Shown one piece after another: positions 45,521-57,076 of a DNA stretch of 64,000 bases. Below the pieces are notes generated by a model that made no database searches, was not told where the DNA came from, and saw only the letters and a program-made list of their open reading frames with translations. Source of the stretch: Panaeolus papilionaceus (lineage: Eukaryota > Basidiomycota > Agaricomycetes > Agaricales). The first letter of the stretch is position 1. Each line of letters opens with the position of its first letter. Both the position numbers and the translations under genes were made by a program. Location of the stretch: NCBI GenBank assembly GCA_015501605.1, contig JADNRZ010000011.1, forward strand, positions 1,116,001 to 1,180,000, in the 5' to 3' direction.

Positions 45521-47094
45521 GTGCCCCCCCGCCCCTGTTGTTCGACCCAGACCTTTTTGAGGAGAAGACTGGTCAGAAGGCACACAGAGACGACAACGGT
45601 CACCACACCATTGGTGTCTTCAAATTTGAGTCAGGTTTGCTTTGCCGCAGCGTTGCCCCTCATGAGTTTCAAGTCAACCCAGTATCACTACCTCTGAACA
45701 TGTTTCTCATGTTCAGGCGTAGTGGTCATCGCCTGGCCTTCTCGCATGCACACCCCAAACCAAACGAATGGTGTATCAACAAGAATAGTCGTGTTCGGGT
45801 TACGTCTGAACCTGTAATGTGCGGAACAGTGGCAGCTCTCAGTGCTAGGCATTTGGAGGTACAGGGTGATGAAGGCATCGGGCTCGTATGTGTATTGTGG
45901 GGGGATGTTCTCAAAGACTTCATTGAAAGTGACTTTGTCAAGGTGGTTGCAGGCCCTTGTGCTGGCCGAAGTGGCTGGATCTTGGCAATTGTGGACGCAG
46001 AGGCTACTCTACTTGATGAGAGCACAGTTTCATGGGAAACTGCTGAGGTATTTATATCAAGTTTTCATATTCGCAATCTGATGTTTTCCATAGGAGATGC
46101 AAGTTCACTTAAATTGTCTGAGAAGCACTGTTCCGGATGTTGGACGCACAAGCACTTCCCAGCCCAAGCGTCTCATCCATGCTTCTAATCATCATCCATG
46201 GTTAAACATGGATGTCATTGTCATCAAACCTGGTTGCCCCTGGCAGACAAAGTCAGGATCCATTTGGGATGTAATTAGGACTCAGACAACCTCCTGAATT
46301 TGTGTGCGACTCACAGTGTTTGACCTGATGCGTCCATTTAGAGATATTTGGCTTGTATCAAGTGATGTGGTTGAAAAAAGGTGAGTTTAGATATTGGTAT
46401 ATTCATTCTACAATCTTTTATTGATCTGAACTGTAGCACAGGGCTCTTGCTATGGGAATACTTTTCGAGGACACACCAACCTGCTGCTGCACCAAACCCA
46501 ATGACAGCAGATGTGAAAGACATCTCTGCTGGAAATGCAACCCCACCTTGGAACCCCAAAGCCATAGCTGCACCTCTCTGGCTGCCCCTTCCCTCCCTGT
46601 CCACTTCCTTACATGCTGCGATCCCACCTGCACTGTCACACCCTCTTCTCAATCGTCATCTCTTGAATGTTCCGCTGAAGGTGAAACTCACTGGTGGATC
46701 ATTTAATGGAATGGATGTTGTCACTTCACTCAAGGACATTTCAGGCACTCTTGGGCTATTTTACATCGCGCAAAATAAAAATACCCCCATCCAGCCATCA
46801 TGGGTGACTCTTCGTCATCCTAATCCTCGGCGAGACAATGGTCTCTTGGTAGTTGTTGAAGGCGAGCATTGTGGTCGTTTTGTGCACTGGATCAGACATG
46901 TAGATTGGACAGGTGTTGGCATGATTATCATCGTTGCATTGATGGAGCATGTGGCAGGACAACAGGATAAGATAGCTGGGGAGCTTGAGTTTAAGCCAAG
47001 TGAGTTGTGTGTCTTGGAGGAATCACCTCATGATAAAAATTTGAATGCCACCTTAATGATAGATATTCGGAAGAGGGCACAAAAGGAATTTTAA

Positions 47095-47612
47095 TTTTTG
47101 TACTTATTTTGCTGTAATGCTACTGTATTTTGATGTATATACTCATATAATTGCCAGTTACTCTAATATACAGTTCTTGATCGAAAATCAGCTAAGAAAA
47201 AGGCCCGACATACCTATATAACACCCTGAGGGCATGAAGACAAAGAATTGAAGCTGAACCCAAAGTCGAACCTCAGGTTCAGGTCCTGTTCAGGGTTCAG
47301 CAGCAAAGTGGACCGACCTGTGGACAGTCTAATACTTAACAACTATTCAATCAAGCACTGCATTCGTACATAAGATAATACGATGGGGGTGTTTCAGAGG
47401 CTATCAAGATAGGATGCTTATTTCATGGTGCGTAAACAATGCCTTTTGTGCAATTTCTATCAATAACTTAAATGCGCGAAGTGCATCGCGATTTTTGAGT
47501 CACATGTTAATTTTCAAAAATTAAATTGCATGACTCCATAGTGGCGGTGGAGTTTTCAGTTTTTGTATATTATATATGGTCTGCATTAGACTGTGGTTGT
47601 TCACCTTCTCCC
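47095..47612. other. Intergenic, no gene
   Basis: AT-rich spacer between the end of the KOW gene and the F-box gene start. No structure noted. Confidence 0.45.
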
Positions 47613-49167
47613 ATGCTGACACCAACAAAGCAGGTTGAGACATCCAAGAAAGGCTCCAGAAATCTTCCTATTGAGATTTACCAGCTGATCATTGATAAAA
47701 TCTACGAAAACACGAGCTGCAGTGCTTCAGAGAAGTTGCACAATCTTCGTGCTTGCTCTCTCGTTTGTCTGTCATTTGTCGCATTATGCCAGCGGCACAT
47801 TTTTGCAGAAGCACAAGTTGGGGCGGGGGTCAATAACAATGTGTTAGAACGAAACCGCCTGGCAATCATTCTACAGGACAACACTCAGCTTGCTGGCCTC
47901 ATCAAACGCATCGTCCATTTCTCACCTTACAGCTTGGGGAAGGATGCAAAACCCAAAATTCCAAATGATCCATGCCTCTCCGTGCTTCTACACCTTCCAC
48001 AAGTCCAATGCCTTGACATCATATGTGACAATGATCAGTCTCACGATTTTGGGAGAGGTACCAGTGATCCATATGGAGCTTCACACTTCTTCCAGCAGTA
48101 CATCACGTCCAGCACTCTAACAAGTGTCGCAATTCAACAAGTCAAATTTTTACCCCTGGACATTATTCTTTTAGCACCCAACCTAAGAAGACTACAGATT
48201 TTTCTATGCGGCATTTCATCCTCTTCATCGCCTCCTCCCCCTGCGAAGTCTTTACAACATTTAGATCTTCAGAGTGTAAGCGGGGTTTCGCTGACATGCT
48301 TCCAACCTGGCATGCAACTCGAAACCCTCCGTCTGAGGTCAGCACCCCTGACCTAACATATTTAGCACATATCATTGACCATTGGTATATTCAGTGGTAC
48401 TGAAAATGGCTTCCTTGGTCCAGTGTCGTTCTCTGAGATCTTCCCAACTCTGAAGAACTTGGAAATACATACTGGTGTCGTTATTGGTTACGATCCAGTG
48501 CCGGGGGATGAAAAGACAAGCATTATCAACCATATTTTTGAAAACACGTCACATTTAGAATGTTTGGTTGTTCAAGGTGCGCCCAGTATTCATTCTTTTC
48601 TCAATCATTCATTGTAACATTTATTTTGCCCTATGATCCTCAGCCAGCCTCATTGGCCAATCCACACATATGCCACTCCAGGTGCAGCAATGCGTAGCCA
48701 ACTCCCGAGAATCCCTTCAACAGCTTCATCTCTACTACTCCTTTGAAGACCCAGCGATTCTCTGGGAGGCCATATACGACATTTTTTCTGCAGTTCAAAA
48801 TCAAAACATTATTGAGGAAATCGACATCATTGTGTTCTATTATTTCGCGATATGGGACCCCAAAACATTACGAGAGACGATGTTGCCGACACTTGAACTC
48901 TGGAGCAAGCTCGACAAACTGCTGGACAAAGACATATCGCTCTTCCCGTGTCTTCGGAAGGTCCATGTTAAGGTCCTTGTCATGGAGCCCAGAAACTGCG
49001 ATGTATATACAGCGTGTCATATTGATCGTGAGGAGTTGAATGAGTTCGGAAGAGGTGCTGGGTGCTCGTTCAGGTGGCTTCTTTCGGATCCTGAAATAGA
49101 GTTCAAAGGACAGGTGGGGATACATCATAATTATTCGTATACGTTTCCTGAAGCCTATAGCTTGTGA
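47613..49167 (+). CDS. F-box-like / leucine-rich protein
   Basis: Likely SCF ubiquitin ligase adaptor. The start is taken at 47613 (MLTPTKQVETSKKGSRNLP), because the longer upstream frame adds a non-conserved leader. The F-box-like motif is LPIEIYQLIIDKIYENTSC, continuing ACSLVCLSFVALCQRHIF. LRR-like segments follow (SVLLHLPQVQCLDIICDN, IILLAPNLRRLQIFLCG, SLQHLDLQSVSGVSL). An intron near 48338-48394 joins LRLR to SGTENGFLGP, and another near 48577-48643 joins ECLVVQ to the last exon, which carries SRESLQQLHLYYSFED. Stop at 49167. A paralogue class to the F-box gene at 18.9 kb but not closely similar. Confidence 0.65.
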
Positions 49168-49214
49168 GTGGTATATACAATCGAATATTTTGCAAACTAG
49201 TACAATGTATTATT

Positions 49215-50430
49215 TCATATGCCCAGCTCCCTCAATACCTCCTCTGTCAAGTCCCACAACTCACTTGCTAGCTTCTCATCCCTTGCTGCTGCTGTCAACG
49301 GCGTTGCAACAGTTGCAACAGGTTCCACATACTTCTTGCATACTTCCCTCAATACATCTCTCTAGAAGCAGCAATCTCCTTCCCTGCTGCAGCCCACACA
49401 ACACTCATACCACCATTCCTCCACAACCCAAAAATGAATCTGCCCACAAATTTCATGAAGGATCTTAAATATGGTGGTATACTATTCAAGTTGAAACACA
49501 TGTCTGATCTGTGTGTTTTGATTGTCCCTGGGTAGACAGATAAACAGGTGATTTTCGAGTTCAAAACGTCGAGTTTTCGTTGCAGCTTGTTAATGTGTAA
49601 GATATTGGCAAGCTTGCTGTGGCCATATGTGTCGAGGTATAGACCAAATCCATCGCCGTAGTCTTTGTTTAAATTTTCTTTTCCCTTGAATGTGGTTGGA
49701 TTCACTCAATTGTACACAAGAGAGGTCACCTGGTGGATAAAATAAGATTAAAACAAGAGAGCAGCTGAATGAAATTTTTTACGTTAACAATGCAGACATC
49801 TGAGCCAGGCTGAGCAGACGTTTTGGTGAGCAAAGGCAGGAGTGTGCGTGTAAACACAAAGTGGTTTATATGGCTATAACAGTGGGCACATTCAGCATCG
49901 TAACGCAAACAGAGAGCGCAGCGTATACTGACTTGATAACCATAACGCTCAGCAAACCGTCTTTGTCGAACGAAAATGGACCCAATCCTCTATGGCAGTG
50001 AATAGAATATGTGAGCACAAGTCATGTTAAACTTTTATAGGGGCTCACATAGCAGCATCATTCACTGGATCACTGGCATGACATGACCATTGGTCACCAT
50101 TTCTCTAGCTATACCATGTCATAAAACTTAAACGTACCCAGTATATCCAGCCTCTCCTTCTTCCCCAGAAGCTCTTCACCTGCCTTCTTTGCAAGCCGAG
50201 GGGAGTCAGAGGTCGAGGTTCAGCCAATGCAAACTTCCCTCCCTGATATCTTCTGCCTTGAGCCGTTCAATGGCTTCCATTACCCTTGACTCGTATCGGG
50301 CAGTGATGTACGTATAGTATATACCACGCACGAGGAATTGTACAACGCTGTAGCCTACACCCGTACTACTGTACCCTTTTGATTGATTCGGCAGGGGGTC
50401 CCACCTGGCCAGGCGGCCTGGGACATGGGA
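49215..50430 (-). pseudogene. Short-chain dehydrogenase/reductase pseudogene
   Basis: Fragments of one SDR enzyme in order: a decayed cofactor-binding start (GVGYSVVQFLVRG, then TARYESRVMEAIERLKAED and GSLHWLNLDL), RLAKKAGEELLGKKERLDIL in a shifted frame, NHFVFTRTLLPLLTKT, the catalytic-type YGHSKLANIL with Tyr and Lys, SVYPGTIKT, and a tail ELWDLTEEVLRELGI in a third frame, ending at 49215. Frameshifts near 50205 and 49350, plus loss of the glycine-rich NAD(P) motif, show it is dead. The family's full length is about 320 residues. Confidence 0.72.
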
Positions 50431-52051
50431 CAAGTGTCCCGATTCGGCGTCGTTATGTAAAGGGGGGGTGGGACTAGTCTCGGTCCCCCATCCTCTCCTG
50501 CAAGTTACCCTTTTTGGGTGCCTCCGCGTGAGAGTCTGGGACACAGTCTGCGACCTCAAGAGGACGTTGCGTTTGTTGTTTCAACTCGCTTACTAAGTGT
50601 TTCCCATCTGCACTCGAATTGCCCCTATTCATACTTGACTTCTGCATTGTCGCCTGTAATAATATATTCAGCCTCATATCAGCCAAAATTTATATTATAA
50701 ATTGTTATAATCATAAATCACAGGCTTTACGAGTCATTTATTTGAGTTTTTATGGAAAAATAATTATCTCCAAATATGACTAGAGACGCATAATATTACA
50801 TACCATATCATGGTTAATACCACAATGACTTAATTCTTTGTGTAAGACTAATAGACTCCCTCCTCTTGCAGCTCTGACCTCTTTTACTCCTCTCTTCTGT
50901 ATAACTCATCTTCTCGCCAATTTGTATCACTAGCATTAATACAATTTCCTGCATCCATCAAGCATGATCAGCATAGTTTTCATTGTTTTCAATGTTTTAT
51001 TGTCTCCTACAGTGCTTAACATCTTTTAAATTGTATCCTTTTAAATCAGTGTGTTAAACCTGTACTCTTGTTATTTTTTCACTTTTCACTTCTGCCATGT
51101 ATGTATTTATCACCGTTCTTGACCTGGACAGTTACCCACAATAAAGTCATGGGCAAATTTACCTTATGGGTGCTCCTAAAATCTTGCATTAAAATTTTCT
51201 AATAATATATTCAATCCATACATGCCACTTTATTTGCTAAAATGTGCTTTACATTGACAATGAACTCAATTCGTAGCATTTCATGTTATTTGAATTCCCT
51301 CTGCAGCAGCCTTGTAAGCTAGATTCATACATGAACCACTGGATTTAGGCAGTGGGCCCTCATGTGTCAGGACTGGGTTTAGGCAGTGGGGTCTTAAGCA
51401 GTCGGTCTGCTGGGGAAATGTAGATAATGGGCTTTTAGCATAGATAAGAGAGCGGGGGCATAGATAATGGGTTCTGGGATGGGCGGGTGATGTAAATAGA
51501 TGTAAACATACCTATATTTGAGGGCAGGTTGGGTCTTTGGGTTGTTGGGCAGGTTGGGTGAGGGTAGAATGGGGCAGGGACACTTGAATTAATGTCTAGA
51601 ATATGTATATAAATATTCCCAATAATTAGCGCGCCCCTCCGGGGGCGGGAATGGCTGGATGCAGACAGGGTGGTTTGGATGTACTTCAGATAGGGGCTTC
51701 ACTAATTATACTTTGTTTTTTACTGGATGAAATGGCTCCGGAGAGCATATATTAAATCTACTATATAATTCTAATTATTTTCAGCTATTTCCAGGGTGCT
51801 AGATGGTCAGGAATGGGTGGATGCAAAGCTGGAGGTTTGGATGATGTTCTGAAAATAGACGGATGTGGATGAGCTCTATAAATAGAATGATTGATGGGAG
51901 CTCGGGCATACCGGACTTAAACAGACTTGTGCACCGGCAGCACTGCATCTACAAAATTACCTTTTCAAGACAACTTGGTTGAAATCAAACAAACCGATGT
52001 CATTGAAATAAATAGAAATAAAATTATGTAGGAAAATAAACAATTAAAACA
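50431..52051. other. AT-rich gene-free region with GC hairpin and short repeats
   Basis: No coding signal. It holds a GC-rich hairpin CGCCCC-TCCG-GGGGCG at 51632-51647 and an imperfect direct repeat of about 34 bp (GGAATGG(C/G)TGGATGCA...) at 51648-51681 and 51810-51843. GGCAGTGGG motifs repeat near 51350-51410. It may be decayed transposon sequence next to the KDZ remnant. Confidence 0.45.
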
Positions 52052-53445
52052 CTAGACAGACTCATCATCTAAAAGGTCGGCCTGACTATCGACCTCCTCC
52101 TCTGATATATTGTCCTCATCATCCCCCATTTCCTCCTCCTGCTCTTCCTCATCATCCTTGTCCAGGTTCACCATGTCCTCGGGTTTGAAGTCCTTTAATG
52201 GGGCCAGCCACATCTCCTTGAAAAGCTCTGCAAGGGCTAGCTGGTGCTTTGATCTTACAGTTGCGTAGGCGGTCAATGCTTCAAGCAGCGCCTTATCAAC
52301 CCTAGACCTTGGATTGGTTCTTGCCAGCCACCACCATGACTTCCACTCCAAATAGGCCAGGGTTCTCCTCATTTCCTCCCAGAGGAGAAGCACCTCCTCT
52401 CTGGCTCTATTCGCCCTTGCTCGGCTCTTACACCATTCCACCATCAAAACCAGATCGCCCCCATCCTCTCCATCCTCCAACGGTTCCTTAGCCTGGAGCC
52501 ATATCCACGACAACGTTCTGTACGTCTCTCCTGTATTATCCCTCTTGGATCTCTCCTCAGGTAATAGACTGAAATCCTCGGTTTCTAGCGGCATCTCCTG
52601 TAACTCCATATCCACATCCATGTCCTCATCCTCTACAACACCCTTCCTTGGAACCGTCTTCTTCAGCTTGTTTGGGTCCTGGTAGCTCTGAATGTCGTTA
52701 TCCGGAAGTGCACGAAGCCGCTGCTCCCAGGAGCCTCGGCCTGATAATGCCAGCTTTGCCTCCCTCGCCTTCCTATACTTTGCCGCCACCGCCCTAGCCT
52801 TGTCATGGACACGATCTATAATTGCCCTTGAACGTGTACCCTCCTGCTGACCCCGAATGTTGTCATTCTTAAATTTGACTAGACGGGATTTCATTCTAAG
52901 AGTGTGCCTCAAGGTATCAAGGCTGTCAGTACACTGGCTAGTTCGAAGTCTTTCTTCCACCTTGGAAACCGCTGGTAGACAGACCTTGGACCTCTCCTGG
53001 TCAGGAATAAGGGATGGAAGCCATATGATCTGGTCCTCAGGATGGATGGGGGTGGCGGGAGCGGAAAAGGTTGAGGTTGAGGAATGGGCAGGGAGGGAGT
53101 TTCGGTATTGGGAGAGGCCAGGCATGTGAACAGGATACTGCTGTTGAAATGCCCATATCCTGGTGGTAAGGGCATTCCTCTGCTCAGTCAGGCCCCCCTC
53201 CTGCTTAGCCGTTGCCTGAGCAACCAGGTCTTTTGCAAGGCATTGAATTCTACATCTAAAACCGTTAATCAGGTCACAGCTGAGGAGTGAAGAGGGGACT
53301 TACTGCGTATCCTCAATGTCTAGGCCAGTGGTGACAAACACGTACGCCGGTGAATACAACACCGGCTTGTTTTTCTCTCACTTCAACCGCTTTTCCTCCT
53401 CCTGAGCCAACTCCTTCCTGACCTCTGCTTCTGAGACGGCTTTAT
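52052..53445 (-). pseudogene. KDZ transposase, 3' remnant
   Basis: C-terminal part only of a KDZ transposase of a different subfamily from the one at 57-61 kb. Its start is lost near 53445. The first visible exon reads EAEVRKELAQEEEKRLK, stop, then YVFVTTGLDIEDTQ. Exon 2 contains LTEQRNALTTRIWAFQQQY, SKVCLPAVSKVEERLRT, MKSRLVKFKNDNIRGQQEG, SRAIIDRVHDKARAVAAKY and GSWEQRLRALPDNDI, and ends in a polyacidic tail (DDEEEQEEEMGDDEDN). Catalytic residues are absent because the central domain is missing. The last exon is an undamaged 357-codon frame, so loss of the 5' part may be fairly recent. Confidence 0.72.
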
Positions 53446-53449
53446 GATG

Positions 53450-54233
53450 AAATTAGGCTTTGAAAATGAACAGGAGTGGAAAAGACAGCCAGGTAAGCTA
53501 TGGTATAAGAACTGAGTTGACATATAGAACATGTACAGTGTAAGAACTGAGTTGAGCTGGTGGAATCCATAGATATCTAATGGATTAAATAGATAACATT
53601 AGTAGGTATTGTATAGGATTAATAGCGGTGGGTAAGGGCATTAGTATGGGTAGGTAAGAGGGCGGGTGCAGGGGGGTAGGGGGATGGGTGGGTGCCGGGT
53701 GCAGGGGATGGGGTAGGAGGACAGATGCACGGGATTGGGTAGGGGAATAGGTAGGGGCCGGGTGCAGGGGATGGGATAGGGGGATGGGGTGGGGGCCAGG
53801 TGCAGGGGATGGGGTAGGGGGCAGGTGCAGGGATGGGGTAGGGGGGAGGGGGGGAGAGGCTGGGTGCAGGGTGGGGAGCGGATGCACGGGATGGGGTAGG
53901 GGGATGGGTGCAGGGGATGGGGTGGGGCCGGAGTCGAGGGCAGGTGCAGGAGAATGGCATGGGTGGGCAGGTACAGATAAATGCAGGAGAAAACAGGTGT
54001 TGGGGGTTGGGATTAGTCGGTTGTGGGTGAGGAGGGTGTGGATGGTCCAGTGTGGATGGTATTGGGGATAGAGTACGGGCGCAAGGCAGGGGATGTGAAG
54101 CGGCTGCAAGTTGGAAGCGAAGCGGGTGCATATGCAAATGATGCAGCAACCGGCTGGGGGTGATGGAAGTGCAGGTCACATGTTAGGTAGAGTTTCGTGT
54201 CTTACATTGGGGTACTTGAGTATAGACTTTGGT
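53450..54233. repeat. G-rich minisatellite and spacer
   Basis: From about 53640 to 53965 the plus strand is built of diverged units of about 20-30 bp such as GGGTGCAGGGGATGGGGTAG and GGGGGATGGGGT. Long open frames on the minus strand (Pro/His/Ser/Thr-rich) come from the repeat and are not genes. It separates the KDZ remnant from the KDZ element region. Confidence 0.75.
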
Positions 54234-54393
54234 GCGGCCGCTGTATGAAACCACGTTCAAGTGAGCCACATAAGCATCATAAGTAAAAGCGGCCGTACAC
54301 TCGGCCCCATATACTGTTTTGGGAATTGCCCATCAATAGCATCATTTCCACACAATGGGTCCCTGACATTGCCAAAAGGGACGAGATCAATCT

Positions 54394-55640
54394 TTGATCA
54401 ATACACTCACCATGACTTCCACTCCCCTCCCCGAGACCTTTCCTTTCGCTGAACAAGCGCCCCTCACGGATGAGATGGCCTTCTCTACTACTGAGTCTCC
54501 ATACTACACCATGTTCTCGCACAGGAAGAACTGGAACATCCTGGAGCCGTTTCGCAGCGATGGGACCTTCGAACTGGACTTCAAAATTCAAAACATTGTG
54601 CTGTACGGTGGATTTCGATTGACAGAGATATGCAGGAGCGGGATGAGATACGCTGATGTGGTGGAAGAGGTGGAAAGTATTCGACGAATGACCTGGATAC
54701 AGATAGGTCTCCGGCATGAACTGGTGAGTCTGCCATGTTGTTATCATCTCATCAGCTTATCTGATGGATCGTTTGCAAGCGATATTTCTTGTCATTCGTC
54801 GGAATTGCGGCCGCGTCAGGCTGGGGCTCCAAACTGGATATTCCGCCCATCATGACCTACCTCAGTTCTATTTTTGGAATAGCAACTACGGAGGACTTAC
54901 CAGTCGTCATCGACGATCGCATTTTTCAAAACACTTTGTTTACGTCATGGGAGGCATCATCGGGTGCATGGGCTTCCCCCTGGTGGATGGACACGGACTT
55001 CAACATGGCAGATCCAGCGGACCCACGCAATAAGACTTGGCTAATCAGTGACAAGACGATTATGGAGGCGTTGCGCAGTTTCTGGAACACTTACCAGGCG
55101 ATCAAAATGGCTGAACATGCGGCCTTAACGGAGGGTGCAGGTCCTCATACTAGCTGTCGGTCACATTGGACGCGAAAACCCAATACAAGCTTCGACACTT
55201 GTCATGAAACCAGTTGGGATAACTGGAATGACATGTATCTAGGTGTCTGAGGAAGACGATGGGCACCACCTATTCCTGATGAAGATCCGTATCCAGGCAT
55301 CGATATCCTGGGCTATCACGATAACTACAGCCTCTTCGAAGAAGGTTACCAAAGGTACAACAGCCAGAACCCGGAGGACACAATACGCCACGCCCGTAAA
55401 GATTTGGCTGCTGAGGGTCTTGCAGTTGAGAAGGAGAACTGGCAAGGTTCCCACATCCGATACCCTAGGCAAAGAGAGCCATTGCGACCAGACAAGGAAC
55501 GTATGGCTGCTCCAGGTAGACCAAGGATCCCTGATACCCCGCTTTTCGTTGCAGGCGCAAAACACGCAAGTGTCAGGGGATCTGTCACAGAACCCCCACC
55601 CTGGCGCGGTTACGGTGCACAGCCTGGTCATCATCTCTAG
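54394..55640 (+). CDS. Unrecognised gene in the KDZ region (A)
   Basis: Starts MINTLTMTSTPLPETFPF at 54394 (or the internal ATG at 54412). Exon 1 encodes FRSDGTFELDFKIQNIVLYG and ends RHEL. An intron near 54724-54778 leads to RYFLSFVGIAAASGWG, VVIDDRIFQNTLFTSWEASS and NKTWLISDKTIMEALRSFW. A second intron near 55140-55250 leads to RRWAPPIPDEDPYPGIDIL and a charged tail ending YGAQPGHHL at 55640. The tripeptide AAA in exon 2 is encoded by a GCGGCCGC octamer. No family recognised, no signal peptide or membrane segment. Its place beside a KDZ transposase suggests a passenger or accessory gene (inference). Confidence 0.5.
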
Positions 55641-55941
55641 ATCACTGTACAGCCGCCCGTTGCATCATTGATACCCCTGTCGTAGTGCGCAGCCTCCTTT
55701 CCTGATTGTTTCGTCACCATCATTTGATATCACATAGCCTTAGCCTATTCTTAGATTTAGTGCACAGCATACCGGTAGATAGTTTATCCGATGTAGTATA
55801 TAGGCCAGTGGGGATCAGGATGATTCCTCACTCGATTATCAACTTGGCTTCTGGGCATTCCTATCCCTTACAGCAAGTGAGAGAGAGCCACGCACGGCTC
55901 CGGCTCCAATACATCGTGACCGCTTCCATGCAACTCCTCAA

Positions 55942-56848
55942 ATGTCCTCTGCAAGCGCGAAATCATGGCGGGTACCCTCCGACTCTGACGATGACCCAGC
56001 TCCATTATCTGTACAGTCGAGCCCACACAAAAGATTCGGGAAAGGCAAATCTGCCTCACACCGACAGCACCTCCCTGCTGACTTGGCTGGTAATGAATCC
56101 CCAAGGGCATCCGGTCCCAGCAAACCACGAGGCAACAGGGCTCCATCAGCTTCATCGGAGGTTGAGATTATTGAACACCAACCTGCACCAGTTGTCAACA
56201 AAGCAGCCGCGGCTCGAGCACCAGCAGCTCCTATCAAAGAGGTTCCACGTCCCAGTCAACAGCGTCAGCCGCCTACTGGAGGAGAGCAGCCATCAGTTGC
56301 ACCATTGGCTTCAGCACCGCGTGTGCCACCAGCTGCTTCTCAACCAGCTGCCACAGATCGACCGGCTCCAAACGCACCATGTGATCGAGAACCGGCTGCT
56401 CCCCAACGGGCTGCAGAGACAAGTGTAGCCCGGACAGACCCTGCTCCCCACAATGCTGCATCTGACAGTACCCGAATGGAAACTGACGGTAAGTGGGACC
56501 CCTCATCGAACATTATATGACTTTCTGAACAAAGTACAAGAGCCGATTTGGGAACAGGTGGTCGATTATGGGGGCGCACGCCTGCAGGCAACCGAGGCTG
56601 CAATCCAAGATGTTCCAATGGCCAACATTGATGAGGATGACGACGATGATGATGGTGAGGAATCAGAGGATAGCTTCGCAGCTGCACTGGCTGCAAGCAC
56701 ACAGGGTGCTGCCGAACCTATCCTAGTTTCATCAGATGAGGACGAGAATGACGACGATGAGGAAGAGAACGACGATGATGATAATGGTTTTGAGAGCGCC
56801 TTTGTGAAGGCTGCTGGTCCTGCGTCCTCGCATGCGGCCGGTAAGTAA
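55942..56848 (+). CDS. Unrecognised low-complexity acidic protein in the KDZ region (B)
   Basis: Starts MSSASAKSWRVPSDSDDD at 55942. The first exon is disordered and rich in Ala, Pro and Ser (SEVEIIEHQPAPVVNKAAAA). An intron near 56489-56538 joins METD to VQEPIWEQVVDYGGARLQA. The tail is strongly acidic (DEDDDDDDGEESEDSF and DEDENDDDEEENDDDD) and ends SSHAAGK at 56848. The composition fits a nuclear, chromatin- or DNA-transaction-associated protein, but no domain is visible. It lies 300 bp after gene A on the same strand and could be its 3' continuation. Confidence 0.45.
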
Positions 56849-57076
56849 AGTGTACCGGGCCAACGTTGGTACGCCATCGTATTGGTTCTGCAGGTGTGTA
56901 AAATTATATTGAGGTTTGAAAAATATCCCTCACATTGACCTGTGCTTGTTGTCTGACTTAGTCCACAAAAATATGCGGGCGCATGGTGTATTCATTTTTT
57001 GTTGAATTTTTTTGGACATCGTATATTTATCCACTGAACAATGGCAATTCGACTGTTAAATATATTGATTTTGGAA

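Larger units (their letters stand above)
40285..47094 (+). pseudogene. KOW/Spt5-like gene interrupted by a hAT element
   Basis: Exons upstream of the hAT element encode an acidic leader (GSGEEDDEDNLE joined to DFIDDYSLDVEEV) and a KOW-type segment, NRGDWVQIIAGPYKGDPAIV, as in the RNA polymerase elongation factor Spt5. Downstream of the element (45529-47094) the frame resumes with FDPDLFEEKTGQKAHRD, a second KOW-like part KVVAGPCAGRSGWILAIVD, PWLNMDVIVIKPG, and a C-terminal domain ending IDIRKRAQKEF. Removing the element and one GTGCCCCC copy restores KRKRASAP-PPLLFDPD in one frame. There may also be a stop near 40528 in the exon as read. This looks like the multicopy Spt5-like proteins of mushroom genomes rather than the essential SPT5 itself. 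Not functional as sequenced unless the element is excised. Confidence 0.6.

Noticed and set aside
53585..54179. Long Pro/His-rich minus-strand frames
   Set aside because: They are translations of the G-rich minisatellite.
55706..56428. 240-codon frame rich in His, Leu and Gln
   Set aside because: Overlaps gene B in another frame; gene B has a consistent intron and acidic tail, so this is its shadow.
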